The notes under the pieces are model-generated. The model was not told the DNA's origin. It made no database searches and was given only the letters and a program-made list of their open reading frames with translations. From JAKCDU01 sp035551615 (GTDB lineage Bacteria > Actinomycetota > Acidimicrobiia > Acidimicrobiales > Palsa-688): a stretch of 64,000 nt of DNA. A program made the translations under genes and the position numbers. Every line of letters starts with the position of its first letter. The stretch's first letter is position 1. This document shows, piece by piece, positions 41,603-49,719 of the stretch. Location of the stretch: NCBI GenBank assembly GCA_035551615.1, contig DASZNC010000159.1:4178-68177 (forward strand), read 5' to 3'.

Positions 41603-42372
41603 CCGCCCACTGGACCCGGGCCGATGTCTGCGTGGTCGCGCTGGCCGAATGCTTTCGCGGCGACGGCGAGATCGTGGCCAATCCGATCGGCACCATCCCG
41701 ATGATCGCCGGCCGGTTGGCCCGGGCCACCTTCGCGCCCGACCTGATGGCCACCGACGGCGAAGCCGCTCTCATCGCCAACGACGAGGCGTTCGCGTGGC
41801 CCGACGGCCGGGTGGTCGAGTACTACAACCCGTACCGGTCGATGTTCGACGTGGTCTGGTCCGGGAAGCGTCACGTGGTCATGGGGGCGACCCAGATAGA
41901 TCCGTTCGGCAACCAGAATTTCGCCGCCATCGGTAGCGATTACTCGGTCCCCAAGACGCAGTTGATCGGGTTCCGGGGCGCCCCCGGCAACACGATCAAC
42001 CACGCCACGTCCTATTGGGTGTCGAACCACTCCCCCCGGGTCTTCGTCGAGAAGGTCGACGTGGTCACCGGGGTGGGTTGGGACCGGGCGGCGGCGGCCG
42101 GAGCCGCGGCGCTGGAGTTCTTCGATCTGCGCCGGGTGGTGACCAACCTGGCCGTGCTCGACTTCGGCGGCCCCGATCACCGCCTACGGCTCGTGTCGGT
42201 GCATCCGGGTGTGAGTGTGGATGATGTGGTGGCCGGTACCGGTTTTCCTTTGACCGTGCCGGAATCAGTAGCGGAGACCCGGACCCCCACCGACAAGGAG
42301 ATGCAGCTGATCAGCGAGGTCATCGATCCCTCGGACCAGCGTCATGTCGAGCTACCGGAGGAGGCGTCGTGA
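41599..42372 (+). CDS. ipdB: IpdB, beta subunit of COCHEA-CoA hydrolase
   Basis: 257 residues from ATG 41599, overlapping the ipdA stop. RADVCVVALAECFRGDGEIV, GKRHVVMGATQIDPFGNQNF, GAPGNTINHATSYWVSNHSP, RVFVEKVDVVTGVGWDRA and DFGGPDHRLRLVSVHPGVSV match IpdB. The family works only with IpdA. It forms the other half of the ring C hydrolase that yields MOODA-CoA for beta-oxidation. GTGA overlap with the downstream DUF35 gene, which in Mycobacterium is not between ipdB and ipdC. Confidence 0.93.
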   Translation: MTAHWTRADVCVVALAECFRGDGEIVANPIGTIPMIAGRLARATFAPDLMATDGEAALIANDEAFAWPDGRVVEYYNPYRSMFDVVWSGKRHVVMGATQIDPFGNQNFAAIGSDYSVPKTQLIGFRGAPGNTINHATSYWVSNHSPRVFVEKVDVVTGVGWDRAAAAGAAALEFFDLRRVVTNLAVLDFGGPDHRLRLVSVHPGVSVDDVVAGTGFPLTVPESVAETRTPTDKEMQLISEVIDPSDQRHVELPEEAS

Positions 42373-42788
42373 CCGGCCAGCCAGTAATCGAGGGGTGGTT
42401 CACCGCCGGCGAGGAACCGGCCCTCATCGGGCGGCGCTGCCCCGAATGCGGTACCTATCAGTTCCCTCCGACCGGGGAATGGTGCCCCAACCCGTCATGC
42501 CGGTCCGACGTGATGGAGTCAGTGGAGCTGTCACGACGAGGAAAGGTGTGGAGCTACACCGATGCGCAGTACAAACCGCCGCCGCCGTACGAGCCGATCA
42601 GCGATCCGTTCGAGCCGTTCGCCATCGCCGCCGTCGAGTTGGAGAAGGAACGCATCGTGATCCTGGGACAGGTGGCGGCCACCTTCGGGGTGGCCGATCT
42701 GCACGTCGGCTCCGTGGTCGAACTGGTCGTCGAGCCACTCGACCCGTCCGGGGCCCTGGTCTGGAAGTGGAGGCCGGTCAATGACTGA
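42369..42788 (+). CDS. DUF35 zinc-ribbon/OB-fold protein, partner of Ltp thiolase
   Basis: 139 residues. The N-terminal rubredoxin-like zinc ribbon has four Cys: RRCPECGTYQFPPTGEWCPN followed by PSC. The OB-fold follows (GKVWSYTDAQYKPPPPYEP, FAIAAVELEKERIVILGQVA, GSVVELVVEP). In actinobacterial steroid degradation DUF35 proteins bind Ltp-type thiolases and together form retro-aldolases that cut the side chain (ChsH2-Ltp2 and related pairs). The next gene is such a thiolase and the two overlap by 8 bases, so they should form one complex. Confidence 0.88.
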   Translation: MTGQPVIEGWFTAGEEPALIGRRCPECGTYQFPPTGEWCPNPSCRSDVMESVELSRRGKVWSYTDAQYKPPPPYEPISDPFEPFAIAAVELEKERIVILGQVAATFGVADLHVGSVVELVVEPLDPSGALVWKWRPVND

Positions 42789-43965
42789 GGTTGCCGTCGT
42801 CGGGGTCGGTATGCACCCGTGGGGCAAATGGGGCCGCAATTTCGTCGGCTACGGCTTGGCCGCCGCCCGCGCCGCCATGGATGACGCCGGCGTGTCCTGG
42901 CCGGACATCCAGTTCGTCGTCGGCGGCGAAACGGTGCGCAACGGCTACGGGGGCTACGTCGCCGGGTCGACCATGGCCCGCGCCCTCGGATGGAACGGGG
43001 CCCGGGTGGCCACCTGCTACGCCGCCTGCGCGTCGGGCTCGGCCGCCATCGAAGCGGCCCGGACCCGCATTCTGGCCGGGCTCTGCGACCTGGCTCTCGT
43101 GGTTGGGGCCGACACCACGCCCAAAGGCTTCCTCGCGCCGAACGCCGGTGAGCGATGGGACGATCCCGACTGGCTCCGCTTCCGACTGGTAGGCGCCACC
43201 AACCCGGCGTTCTTCGGCATGTACGCCCGCCGGCGGATGGACCTGTACGGGGCCGGCCCCGGGGACTTCGCCGCCGTGAAGGTCAAGAACGCCAGGCACG
43301 GTCTGCACAACGCCAACGCCCGCTACCGGTCGGAGGTCAAGATCGAGGATGTGATGGCCTCCCCGGTCGTTGCCGATCCGCTCCGGTTGCTGGACATCTG
43401 CGCCACCTCCGACGGCGGCGCCGCCGTCGTGCTCGCTTCGATGGACATGGCCCGACGCCTGGGCCGGACCGATGTCCGCATCCGGGCCGTGTCGACCGTG
43501 ACCCCGCAGTTCCCCAACACCGCAGTCGACCTTCCCGACATCGCCACCGATTCGGCCTTCGCAGTGACGCCGCCGGCTCTCGGGTTCCGGCCGTCCATCG
43601 CCGCCGCCGCCTACGAGGAGGCCGGCCTGGGGCCGTCCGATCTGTCGCTGGCCGAGGTCTACGACCTGTCCACGGCCCTTGAACTCGACTGGTACGAGGA
43701 CCTTGGGTTGTGTGACCCGGGTGAGGCCGAGAAGCTGCTGCACGAAGGAGTCACGACCATCGGTGGGCGGGTCCCGGTCAACCCCTCCGGCGGGCTCGCC
43801 TGCTTCGGCGAAGCAGTGCCCGCCCAGGCCATCGCCCAGGTCTGTGAGGTGTCTTGGCAGCTGCGGGGGCAGGCCGGCGCCCGCCAGATCGACGGCGCCC
43901 GGGTCGGGCTCACCATCAATCAGGGCCTGTTCGGCCACGGCTCCTGCGTGATCCTCTCGTCATGA
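42781..43965 (+). CDS. Lipid-transfer-protein type thiolase/aldolase (Ltp-like)
   Basis: 394 residues, SCP2-thiolase-like. Typical thiolase order: VAVVGVGMHPWGKWG, ATCYAACASGSAAIEAARTR with the nucleophile-region Cys, PLRLLDICATSDGGAAVVLA, LAEVYDLSTALELDWYEDLG, NPSGGLACFGEAVPAQAIAQ and INQGLFGHGSCVILS. Steroid Ltp proteins act with DUF35 partners as retro-aldolases that release propionyl- or acetyl-CoA units from the side chain. Here it is embedded between ipdB and ipdC, so it could also act on a ring-degradation product. Overlaps: DUF35 by 8 bases and ipdC by 4. Confidence 0.87.
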   Translation: MTEVAVVGVGMHPWGKWGRNFVGYGLAAARAAMDDAGVSWPDIQFVVGGETVRNGYGGYVAGSTMARALGWNGARVATCYAACASGSAAIEAARTRILAGLCDLALVVGADTTPKGFLAPNAGERWDDPDWLRFRLVGATNPAFFGMYARRRMDLYGAGPGDFAAVKVKNARHGLHNANARYRSEVKIEDVMASPVVADPLRLLDICATSDGGAAVVLASMDMARRLGRTDVRIRAVSTVTPQFPNTAVDLPDIATDSAFAVTPPALGFRPSIAAAAYEEAGLGPSDLSLAEVYDLSTALELDWYEDLGLCDPGEAEKLLHEGVTTIGGRVPVNPSGGLACFGEAVPAQAIAQVCEVSWQLRGQAGARQIDGARVGLTINQGLFGHGSCVILSS

Positions 43966-45017
43966 CCGACGCCCTGCGCACCCCGGCCTGCGATCTGCTC
44001 GGGGTCCGCTACCCGATCGTCCAGACCGGGATGGGTTGGGTCGCCGGCGCCCGCTTGACCGCTGCCACCTCGTCGGCCGGCGGCCTCGGGATCATTGCCT
44101 CGGCGACGATGACCTTGGACCAGTTGAAGGCGGCCATAGCCGAGGTCAAGGACCGCACCGACAACCCGTTCGGGGTCAACCTCCGCTCGGACCACGCCGA
44201 CATCGACCGCTTCATCGATCTCATCGTCGCCGAGCGGGTCAAGGTGGCCAGTTTCGCCCAGGCGCCCAACGCCACTCTCATCAACCGCCTGAGGGACTCC
44301 GGCATCGTGTGCATGCCGACCATCGCCGCCCCCCGGCACGCCGAGAAGGTCGTGGCCATGGGCGTCGATGCGGTCATCGCCCAGGGTCAGGAGGGCGGCG
44401 GCCATACCGGTCAGATTCCGACCAGCCTGCTGCTCCCCCGCGTCACCGCTCAGGTCGACGTGCCGGTCATGGGCGCGGGCGGGTTCCACGACGGGCGCGG
44501 GCTGGTCGCCGCCCTCGCCTGGGGCGCCGCCGGTGTGGCCATGGGCACCCGCTTCCTCCTGACCAAGGAGAGCACCGTGCCCGACGAGGTGAAAGCGCAG
44601 TATCTGGCCGCCGCCTTGACCGACACGGTCGTGACCAGAGCCATCGACGGGGCCCCCCAGAGGGTCATCCGGACCGCCCTCGTCGACAGGCTGTCGGCGG
44701 GCCCCGGCCCGGTCGCTCTGGGGCGGGCGGCGGGCAACGCCCTACGGCTGCGCCGGCTGACCGGCACCTCACTCCCCGACCTGGTGCGCGAAGGCCTGGC
44801 CATGAAGCGAAACGGCGACCTGACGTGGGCCCAGGTGGCGATGGCCGCCAACGCCCCCATGCTCACCCGGGCGACGATGGTCGAAGGTCGCCTCGAGGCC
44901 GGGATCCTCCCGACCGGGCAGGTCACGGGCTTGATCGACGAGTTGCCTACCGTGGCCGAGCTGATCGAGGGCATCGTGGCCGAGGCCACCGCCACGGTCG
45001 GCCGTCTGGCCGGCTAG
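43962..45017 (+). CDS. ipdC: IpdC, flavin-dependent HIC-CoA oxidoreductase
   Basis: 351 residues from ATG 43962 (ATGA). Nitronate-monooxygenase-like TIM barrel binding FMN: YPIVQTGMGWVAGARLTAAT, SAGGLGIIASATMTLDQLKA, AQGQEGGGHTGQIPTSLLLP, GAGGFHDGRGLVAALAWGAA and GVAMGTRFLLTKESTVPDEV. It matches mycobacterial IpdC, which introduces a double bond into the 5-hydroxy-HIC-CoA intermediate before EchA20 acts. Last gene of the operon; its stop overlaps the stop of the convergent PPOX gene. Confidence 0.92.
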   Translation: MTDALRTPACDLLGVRYPIVQTGMGWVAGARLTAATSSAGGLGIIASATMTLDQLKAAIAEVKDRTDNPFGVNLRSDHADIDRFIDLIVAERVKVASFAQAPNATLINRLRDSGIVCMPTIAAPRHAEKVVAMGVDAVIAQGQEGGGHTGQIPTSLLLPRVTAQVDVPVMGAGGFHDGRGLVAALAWGAAGVAMGTRFLLTKESTVPDEVKAQYLAAALTDTVVTRAIDGAPQRVIRTALVDRLSAGPGPVALGRAAGNALRLRRLTGTSLPDLVREGLAMKRNGDLTWAQVAMAANAPMLTRATMVEGRLEAGILPTGQVTGLIDELPTVAELIEGIVAEATATVGRLAG

Positions 45018-45484
45018 TCACGCTCACTCCTGGTCAGGCCCCGGCCGGGGGTCCATGACTCGATGACCAGCTTCGTCGCCTCCGGGTTGAGACCGGTGAC
45101 GACCACCTCGGCGATGTCGGCCACGAACAACTCGCCATCGGGTTGGCCGTCCCCCTCCCCGGCGGATACCGGTCCGGCCACCTCGGCCCGGCCGGCGATC
45201 TTCGCCTCACCGGCCCACTCGCTCTCCCTGCCCTCGCCCGGGTGGGTCGTCGGGCTGTGCAGCGCGAACCGGGGGTCACGCCTGAGATCATCTCCTTTGC
45301 GGGCCCCGGTCATCGACCCGAACTGAAGTCGTCCGTCCAGGAACTCACACTCGATACCGGATATCCGGGGGGCGCCGTCAGCCCGCAGGGTGGCGATCGT
45401 CTTGTGGCGACCGGCGTCGAACAGCCTGCGTACCCGCTCGGCGAACAGCGCTTCGGCTTCTTCAAAATCCTTCCAGGCGGCCAT
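45014..45484 (-). CDS. PPOX-class flavin/F420-binding protein
   Basis: 156 residues, split beta-barrel of the pyridoxamine-5'-phosphate oxidase superfamily. RHKTIATLRADGAPRISGIE, LDGRLQFGSMTGARKGDDLR and RDPRFALHS are the standard strands lining the flavin or F420 pocket; actinobacterial members mostly use F420. AKIAGRAEVAGPV and the C-terminal IAEVVVTGLNPEATKLVIES complete the fold. Substrate unknown. It is convergent with ipdC and follows the LysR-GAF gene on the same strand by 24 bases, so the two may form one transcript. Confidence 0.8.
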   Translation of the reverse strand: MAAWKDFEEAEALFAERVRRLFDAGRHKTIATLRADGAPRISGIECEFLDGRLQFGSMTGARKGDDLRRDPRFALHSPTTHPGEGRESEWAGEAKIAGRAEVAGPVSAGEGDGQPDGELFVADIAEVVVTGLNPEATKLVIESWTPGRGLTRSERD

Positions 45485-45508
45485 GGGGAGAGAGCCTATG
45501 GTCGCGGG

Positions 45509-46285
45509 CTACAGGTGCGACGGGCCCCAGGGAGGGGATGCGATCAGGAGCCGTTCGATGGTTTCGGCCGACTGGGTCAGCGTGTCCATATCCGCTCGCG
45601 ACATCTCACGCGGTAGGCGGTCGACGACCGAAAGGGCGCCCACGACCGCCCCGTCGGAGGAGCAGATGGGAACCGCCGCGTAGGAGCGGAAGCCGTCCTT
45701 CTGATGCAGAGCGGTGTGACGGGTGGCCGGCTCGGCGGCCATGTCGGATACGACCCAGGGGCCGGCGTTGCGGGCCACGGCGGCGAAGAACGACCAACCG
45801 AGCGGGGTCGGACCCGGTTGGGCGCCGCCGGTGCCGATCGCCCGGCTGGCGAACAGGATCTGGGCGGCCGGCCGGATCAGCGTCACCATGACCGCGGTGA
45901 CGTCGAGGAAGGCGCCGACCTCCTCCAGCACCGGACCGACCAACTCCTGGCCGATGAGTGGTTCGGTCCCGCCTGCGCCCGGCTCGGGATCCCCTGTCGC
46001 CGCAGGCAGATCCGAGGCGTCATCGCGGTCTGCGGCTCTGGCCTGCTCGGCTGCTCGTTCCGCCAACTCCAGGGTGGCCCGGGCCACCGGCATGAACGCC
46101 CGGCCGGCCGAAGTCAGCCGGACCTCCCGGCTGTTGCGCAGGAACAGCTTGAGTCCGAGCTCCTGCTCGAGCTTGGCGATCTGCTGGGAGAGCGGCGGCT
46201 GAGCCATGAACAGTCGCTCGGCCGCCCGCGTAAAACTGAGTTCCTCTTCCACCGTGACTGCGTAACGAAGCTGTCGTAACTCCAT
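45509..46285 (-). CDS. LysR-type HTH fused to a GAF domain
   Basis: 258 residues. Residues 1-~65 are a textbook LysR helix-turn-helix (MELRQLRYAVTVEEELSFTR, AAERLFMAQPPLSQQIAKLE, LFLRNSREVRLTSAG). The linker helix ends near residue 90. In place of the periplasmic-binding-protein-like LysR effector domain, the rest (~110-250) reads as a GAF sensor: VGPVLEEVGAFLDVTAVMVT, WVVSDMAAEPATRHTALHQK, DGFRSYAAVPICSSDGAVVG and ALSVVDRLPREMSRADMDTL. GAF domains bind small molecules, haem or nucleotides. A regulator with this build would read its signal differently from LysR proteins. No partner operon is evident, apart from the PPOX gene behind it. Confidence 0.82.
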   Translation of the reverse strand: MELRQLRYAVTVEEELSFTRAAERLFMAQPPLSQQIAKLEQELGLKLFLRNSREVRLTSAGRAFMPVARATLELAERAAEQARAADRDDASDLPAATGDPEPGAGGTEPLIGQELVGPVLEEVGAFLDVTAVMVTLIRPAAQILFASRAIGTGGAQPGPTPLGWSFFAAVARNAGPWVVSDMAAEPATRHTALHQKDGFRSYAAVPICSSDGAVVGALSVVDRLPREMSRADMDTLTQSAETIERLLIASPPWGPSHL

Positions 46286-46474
46286 CTAAGGAGAGACCTG
46301 TCCTCAATGGAACCACGGCGGCTCACTGTGAAACCACCTGGATTGTCACACTAGCCCCATAGTAGGACGCAAACAACATTACTGACAGTTGCATCTTTAA
46401 CTACTAGGCACCCGCCGGCCATATGCGTGTCAGCACGCCCGCCGAGCCGGGAGAGGCCCATCGACGCCGGGCGT

Positions 46475-46921
46475 CTACCGGATCGGCGGGCGGGCCGTGC
46501 CGCCCTTCGTGACGTTCAGTATCACGTCCGCCGGCCTGGAACCCTGAGGGTCCGACGACCCGGTTCCGACCGGTTGGACGATCGGTCGGATGGCCGGACC
46601 GGAGGGAATGGAGAGCGGGTTGTGATCGACGAATATTGATACTGCGGGCAGCACCATTAACGCGCCGGTAGCGAAGGCAATGCTCACGATTGGTCTCAAG
46701 TACACGAGTTGTTCCTGCCGTATAGGTACAAATGGGACGCCGAGGCGATCCTGTAACTGGTTTGAAATCGGCCGGGTTTCACGGCCTGATCGAGTGCCCG
46801 GGTCGGCTCCCGCCACCGGGTCTCTCTCCGTTCCAGTATCTGAGGCACCGTCGCGCCTCACTTTGAATCGACTTGTCGCAGGAGCCCCTTTCATACCGTC
46901 TTCGTATGCCCGAATTGTCAC
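46475..46921 (-). CDS. Putative single-span membrane protein, unknown
   Basis: 148 residues from GTG 46921, or about 139 from ATG 46894 region (MKGAPATSRFKV). The first ~70 residues are polar with many Arg, Asp and Gly. One hydrophobic span follows (IVSIAFATGALMVLPAVSIF), then a Pro/Ser-rich tail. No family is recognised and the ribosome-binding site is weak. The local base composition is less GC-rich than usual, and a real gene is only moderately likely. Confidence 0.4.
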   Translation of the reverse strand: MTIRAYEDGMKGAPATSRFKVRRDGASDTGTERDPVAGADPGTRSGRETRPISNQLQDRLGVPFVPIRQEQLVYLRPIVSIAFATGALMVLPAVSIFVDHNPLSIPSGPAIRPIVQPVGTGSSDPQGSRPADVILNVTKGGTARPPIR

Positions 46922-47003
46922 TCAACCGTCCCGGCTCCGCCCCTACGGGTCGCACCGGGACAAATGAGTGGCTGCGGGCACCGACCCGGGGCACGATCTG
47001 GAT

Positions 47004-47429
47004 ATGGACATCCGTATCCAGTGTGTGTGCTTCGACTGTGTCGATCCGAACCGAACCGCCGCATTTTGGGAGGCGGCTCTCGGCTGGCGTCGCACATGGG
47101 AGGATCAGGACCAGATATGCCTCGAACCGCCGCTCGCCGCCCCGGAGGACGGTATCTCCCCCGATCTCATCTTCCTCCGGGTGCCCGAGGGCAAGACGGT
47201 CAAGAATCGTCTTCACCTCGACCTGCGCCCCGCCGATCAGGCCGGCGAAGTCGACCGGCTGGAGAGGTTGGGTGCCCGTCGCATATCAGTCGGCCAGGGC
47301 GATGCGACCTGGGTGGTCATGGCCGATCCCGACGGCAATGAATTCGACGTCCTGGCCCCGCTCGCTGACAACGAACTGCCGTCTGGGTACGACCGGCTCG
47401 GGCGCCGCCTGACCACTCACGAGGACTGA
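47004..47429 (+). CDS. VOC-family (glyoxalase-like) protein
   Basis: 141 residues from ATG 47004. Vicinal-oxygen-chelate fold with two beta-alpha-beta-beta-beta units. IRIQCVCFDCVDPNRTAAFW and EAALGWRRTWEDQD begin unit one, KNRLHLDLRPADQAGEVDRL starts unit two, and VMADPDGNEFDVLAP is the usual terminal strand. His and Glu metal ligands are possible (HLDL, GNEFD). Bacterial members include glyoxalase-like and resistance proteins; no substrate can be inferred. It starts just after ATCTGGAT, with hardly any leader, and is convergent with another VOC gene. Confidence 0.8.
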   Translation: MDIRIQCVCFDCVDPNRTAAFWEAALGWRRTWEDQDQICLEPPLAAPEDGISPDLIFLRVPEGKTVKNRLHLDLRPADQAGEVDRLERLGARRISVGQGDATWVVMADPDGNEFDVLAPLADNELPSGYDRLGRRLTTHED

Positions 47430-47446
47430 CCTCACGGCCGGCTCTG

Positions 47447-47860
47447 TCAGTCGGCCGGGCAGCACACCTCGAGCTCCATGCCGTCGGGGTCGCGGAAGAA
47501 CAACGACAGGGTGGAGCCCAACTGCTGCACCTCACCTACTTCTTGCGCCCCAGCGGGCCCGAGGCGATCCCTCATCTCGTGCAGCACGGCACGGGAGGCC
47601 ACTGCGAAGGCAAAGTGGTCGACCGCACCGCGATGGCCCTGACGGCGTCGCTCGCCGATGATCTCCTCTGCTGGCACCTCGAAAATGTTGAGCGCGGCGC
47701 CGCCGCCGATGTCCACGATCTTCATCCAACGGTGGTCGGGGCGGGCCCGGATCTCACTGACGACCCGGCCGCCGAACGCGTTCTCATAGAAGCGAACGGA
47801 TCGGTTCATGTCGGTCGTCAACGTGGCCACGTGATTGAATCCGATCGAGACTGGCATCAC
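47447..47860 (-). CDS. VOC-family (glyoxalase/dioxygenase-like) protein
   Basis: 137 residues. Glyoxalase fold in a single pair of modules: IGFNHVATLTTDMNRSVRFY with the first metal His, ENAFGGRVVSEIRARPDHRW, AVDHFAFAVASRAVLHEMRD with the second His, and LFFRDPDGMELEVCCPAD with the Glu ligand. All three metal positions (His, His, Glu) appear to be kept. It is convergent with the VOC gene at 47004 and divergent from the DinB-MOSC fusion. Function unknown. Confidence 0.82.
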   Translation of the reverse strand: MMPVSIGFNHVATLTTDMNRSVRFYENAFGGRVVSEIRARPDHRWMKIVDIGGGAALNIFEVPAEEIIGERRRQGHRGAVDHFAFAVASRAVLHEMRDRLGPAGAQEVGEVQQLGSTLSLFFRDPDGMELEVCCPAD

Positions 47861-47926
47861 CGCCCACGATACGTTCGTCGACGCGGTTGGCGATCGGCTC
47901 CCTACCCGAGTCGATACTTTTGGCTG

Positions 47927-48940
47927 ATGCGTTTCGATGGCACCGCACCCGAGATCTGCGGCCGGTGCGGGTTCGACTCCCGGAGGTGGTGGCGATCTGA
48001 CGCGGCCGAGGTGATGGATCGGCTCGGCTACTGGTGGCGCCAGGCGAGCGCGGCCGTGAGCGATGAGGATCTCAACCGTCGGCCTGCTCCGGGAGTCTGG
48101 TCGGCCATGGAGTACGGCCTACATTCCGCATGGGTGCTACCGCTGCTGCGGGACAGCATCGAACGGATGGTCGCTCATGATCGGAGCAGGACCCCCGACC
48201 CCTACCCCGACCTGGATATCGAAGATGCCAGCCGACCACTGACGTTGGACCCGTCGTCACTGTTCACCGATCTCGAACGGGAAGGTCGGGTGCTGGCCCG
48301 CCTGGTCCGCGCCGGCACCGACGGGTGGCACCACGTGGGATTGATGGATGACGGCACCTGGTGGCAGGCAGAGGCGACGTTGATCCACATAGTCCACGAC
48401 ACCACTCATCATTTTCTGGACGTGGGCGAGGGACTGGTTCGCATCGGCGCCGCCCTGACACCCGCGTCGGGCACCGTCGTCTCGGTGAACCGGCCGACCG
48501 GCGGACCGAGCCCGGCGGACGCCTCGGTAGCCATGCCGCCGAACGACTTGGCGTGTGGGACGACACGGCCAGACCGGCGAGCGCCCTATCGGGCCGTCAG
48601 CCTGTGGTCGGCCGAGATCATCGACCAGCTGGCGGCGGAAGGTCATGCCGTGGGGATCGGCACCGCCGGCGAGAATCTGACTGTCTCGGGACTCGACTGG
48701 TCGAGCCTGCGACCAGGCACCCGGATACTGGCGGGGACCACACTCCTGGAGCTCTCCTACCCCATGGATCCGCAGGCCTGGGAGGGGTCGTGGTTCACCG
48801 ACGGTGATCCAAGCCGGCTCGACCATGCCCAGCATCCGGCCCGGGCCAGGTGGTCGGCGTGGGTCCGGCGCCCGGGGCAGGTCAGGATCGGCGACCGGGC
48901 GATCCTCTCGCCGGGGAGTGCCCAGATCGAGCTCGCATGA
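47927..48940 (+). CDS. DinB-MOSC domain fusion protein
   Basis: 337 residues from ATG 47927. Residues ~1-175 form a DinB-like four-helix domain: APEICGRCGFDSRRWWR at the start, WSAMEYGLHSAWVLPLLRDS and LIHIVHDTTHHFLDVGEGLV supplying the His triad. Residues ~180-330 are a MOSC domain (GTVVSVNRPTGGPS, IGTAGENLTVSGLDWSSLRP, GTRILAGTTLLELSYPMDP). MOSC proteins handle sulfur or molybdenum cofactors through a conserved Cys after the LExxxP turn. Here that position reads DPQAWEGSW with no Cys. Fusion of these folds in one chain is uncommon. A -10-like GATACT sits 13-18 bases before the ATG. Confidence 0.8.
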   Translation: MRFDGTAPEICGRCGFDSRRWWRSDAAEVMDRLGYWWRQASAAVSDEDLNRRPAPGVWSAMEYGLHSAWVLPLLRDSIERMVAHDRSRTPDPYPDLDIEDASRPLTLDPSSLFTDLEREGRVLARLVRAGTDGWHHVGLMDDGTWWQAEATLIHIVHDTTHHFLDVGEGLVRIGAALTPASGTVVSVNRPTGGPSPADASVAMPPNDLACGTTRPDRRAPYRAVSLWSAEIIDQLAAEGHAVGIGTAGENLTVSGLDWSSLRPGTRILAGTTLLELSYPMDPQAWEGSWFTDGDPSRLDHAQHPARARWSAWVRRPGQVRIGDRAILSPGSAQIELA

Positions 48941-49623
48941 GCCGGACGCGCTGGGATCTGGTGGTCTTCGACAATGACGGAGTCCTCGTCGACAGCGAGC
49001 GCACGGCCAATGTCGTGTTGGCCCGGATCCTCAGCGAACTGTGGCGACCGACCACCTTCGAGGACAGCGTGGCGACCTACCTGGGGGGGAGCATCGAGCG
49101 GGTCCGCTCGCTCGTCGAGAGCCAGTCGTCACGGCCGCTGCCGGACGACTTCGAGGATCGCTACCACCGGGAGCTCTTCAGCGCATTCGACACCGGCTTG
49201 GCCGCCGTGCCTGGTGCCGCCGCGCTGGTCGACGCTCTGGCCGCCTCTGATCTCCCCTTCTGTGTCGCGTCGTCGGGCAGCCGGGCCCGGATAGAACGGA
49301 CCCTGACCCAGGTCGGCCTGTGGGCGCATTTCGAACGGCGAGCCTTCAGTGCCGACGAGGTCGTTGCCGGGAAACCGGCGCCCGACCTGTTCCTGCGGGC
49401 CGCCGAGCTGTCGGGGGCCGACCCGGCCAGGACCATCGTCGTGGAGGACAGCCCTCTCGGCGTCGAGGCGGCCGGAGCGGCCGGGATGGCCTGTATCGGC
49501 TTCGCCGCCGTCACCCCGGGCCACCGGTTGACCGGGGCGGGCGCAATTGTCGAGTCCATGGACCAGGTCGAGGCTCTGATCATGGCCGGGCCTCCTCTGA
49601 TCAGCTGGTCCGGCCGCGCTTAG
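48937..49623 (+). CDS. HAD-superfamily phosphatase (beta-phosphoglucomutase-like)
   Basis: 228 residues, ATGA overlap with the DinB-MOSC gene. HAD subfamily IA: motif I VVFDNDGVLVDSE with the nucleophile Asp, motif II CVASSGSRARIERTLTQVGL, the Lys in VVAGKPAPDLFLRAAELSGA, and motif III VVEDSPLGVEAAGAAGMACI. The cap domain is small and helical. It should hydrolyse a phosphate ester or move phosphate within a sugar. The first position after the nucleophile is Asn (DND), as in many sugar-phosphate phosphatases of this group. Coupled translation suggests a shared role with the DinB-MOSC protein, otherwise unknown. Confidence 0.88.
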   Translation: MSRTRWDLVVFDNDGVLVDSERTANVVLARILSELWRPTTFEDSVATYLGGSIERVRSLVESQSSRPLPDDFEDRYHRELFSAFDTGLAAVPGAAALVDALAASDLPFCVASSGSRARIERTLTQVGLWAHFERRAFSADEVVAGKPAPDLFLRAAELSGADPARTIVVEDSPLGVEAAGAAGMACIGFAAVTPGHRLTGAGAIVESMDQVEALIMAGPPLISWSGRA

Positions 49624-49719
49624 CGGGCCGGCCCCAGCTCCTCGTAATCCGTGCACGGCCACGTTCGTGCTTCCGGCCAAGGCCGGTACCGGAGCGGACG
49701 GTGAGCCAAGCTGGTCGTC

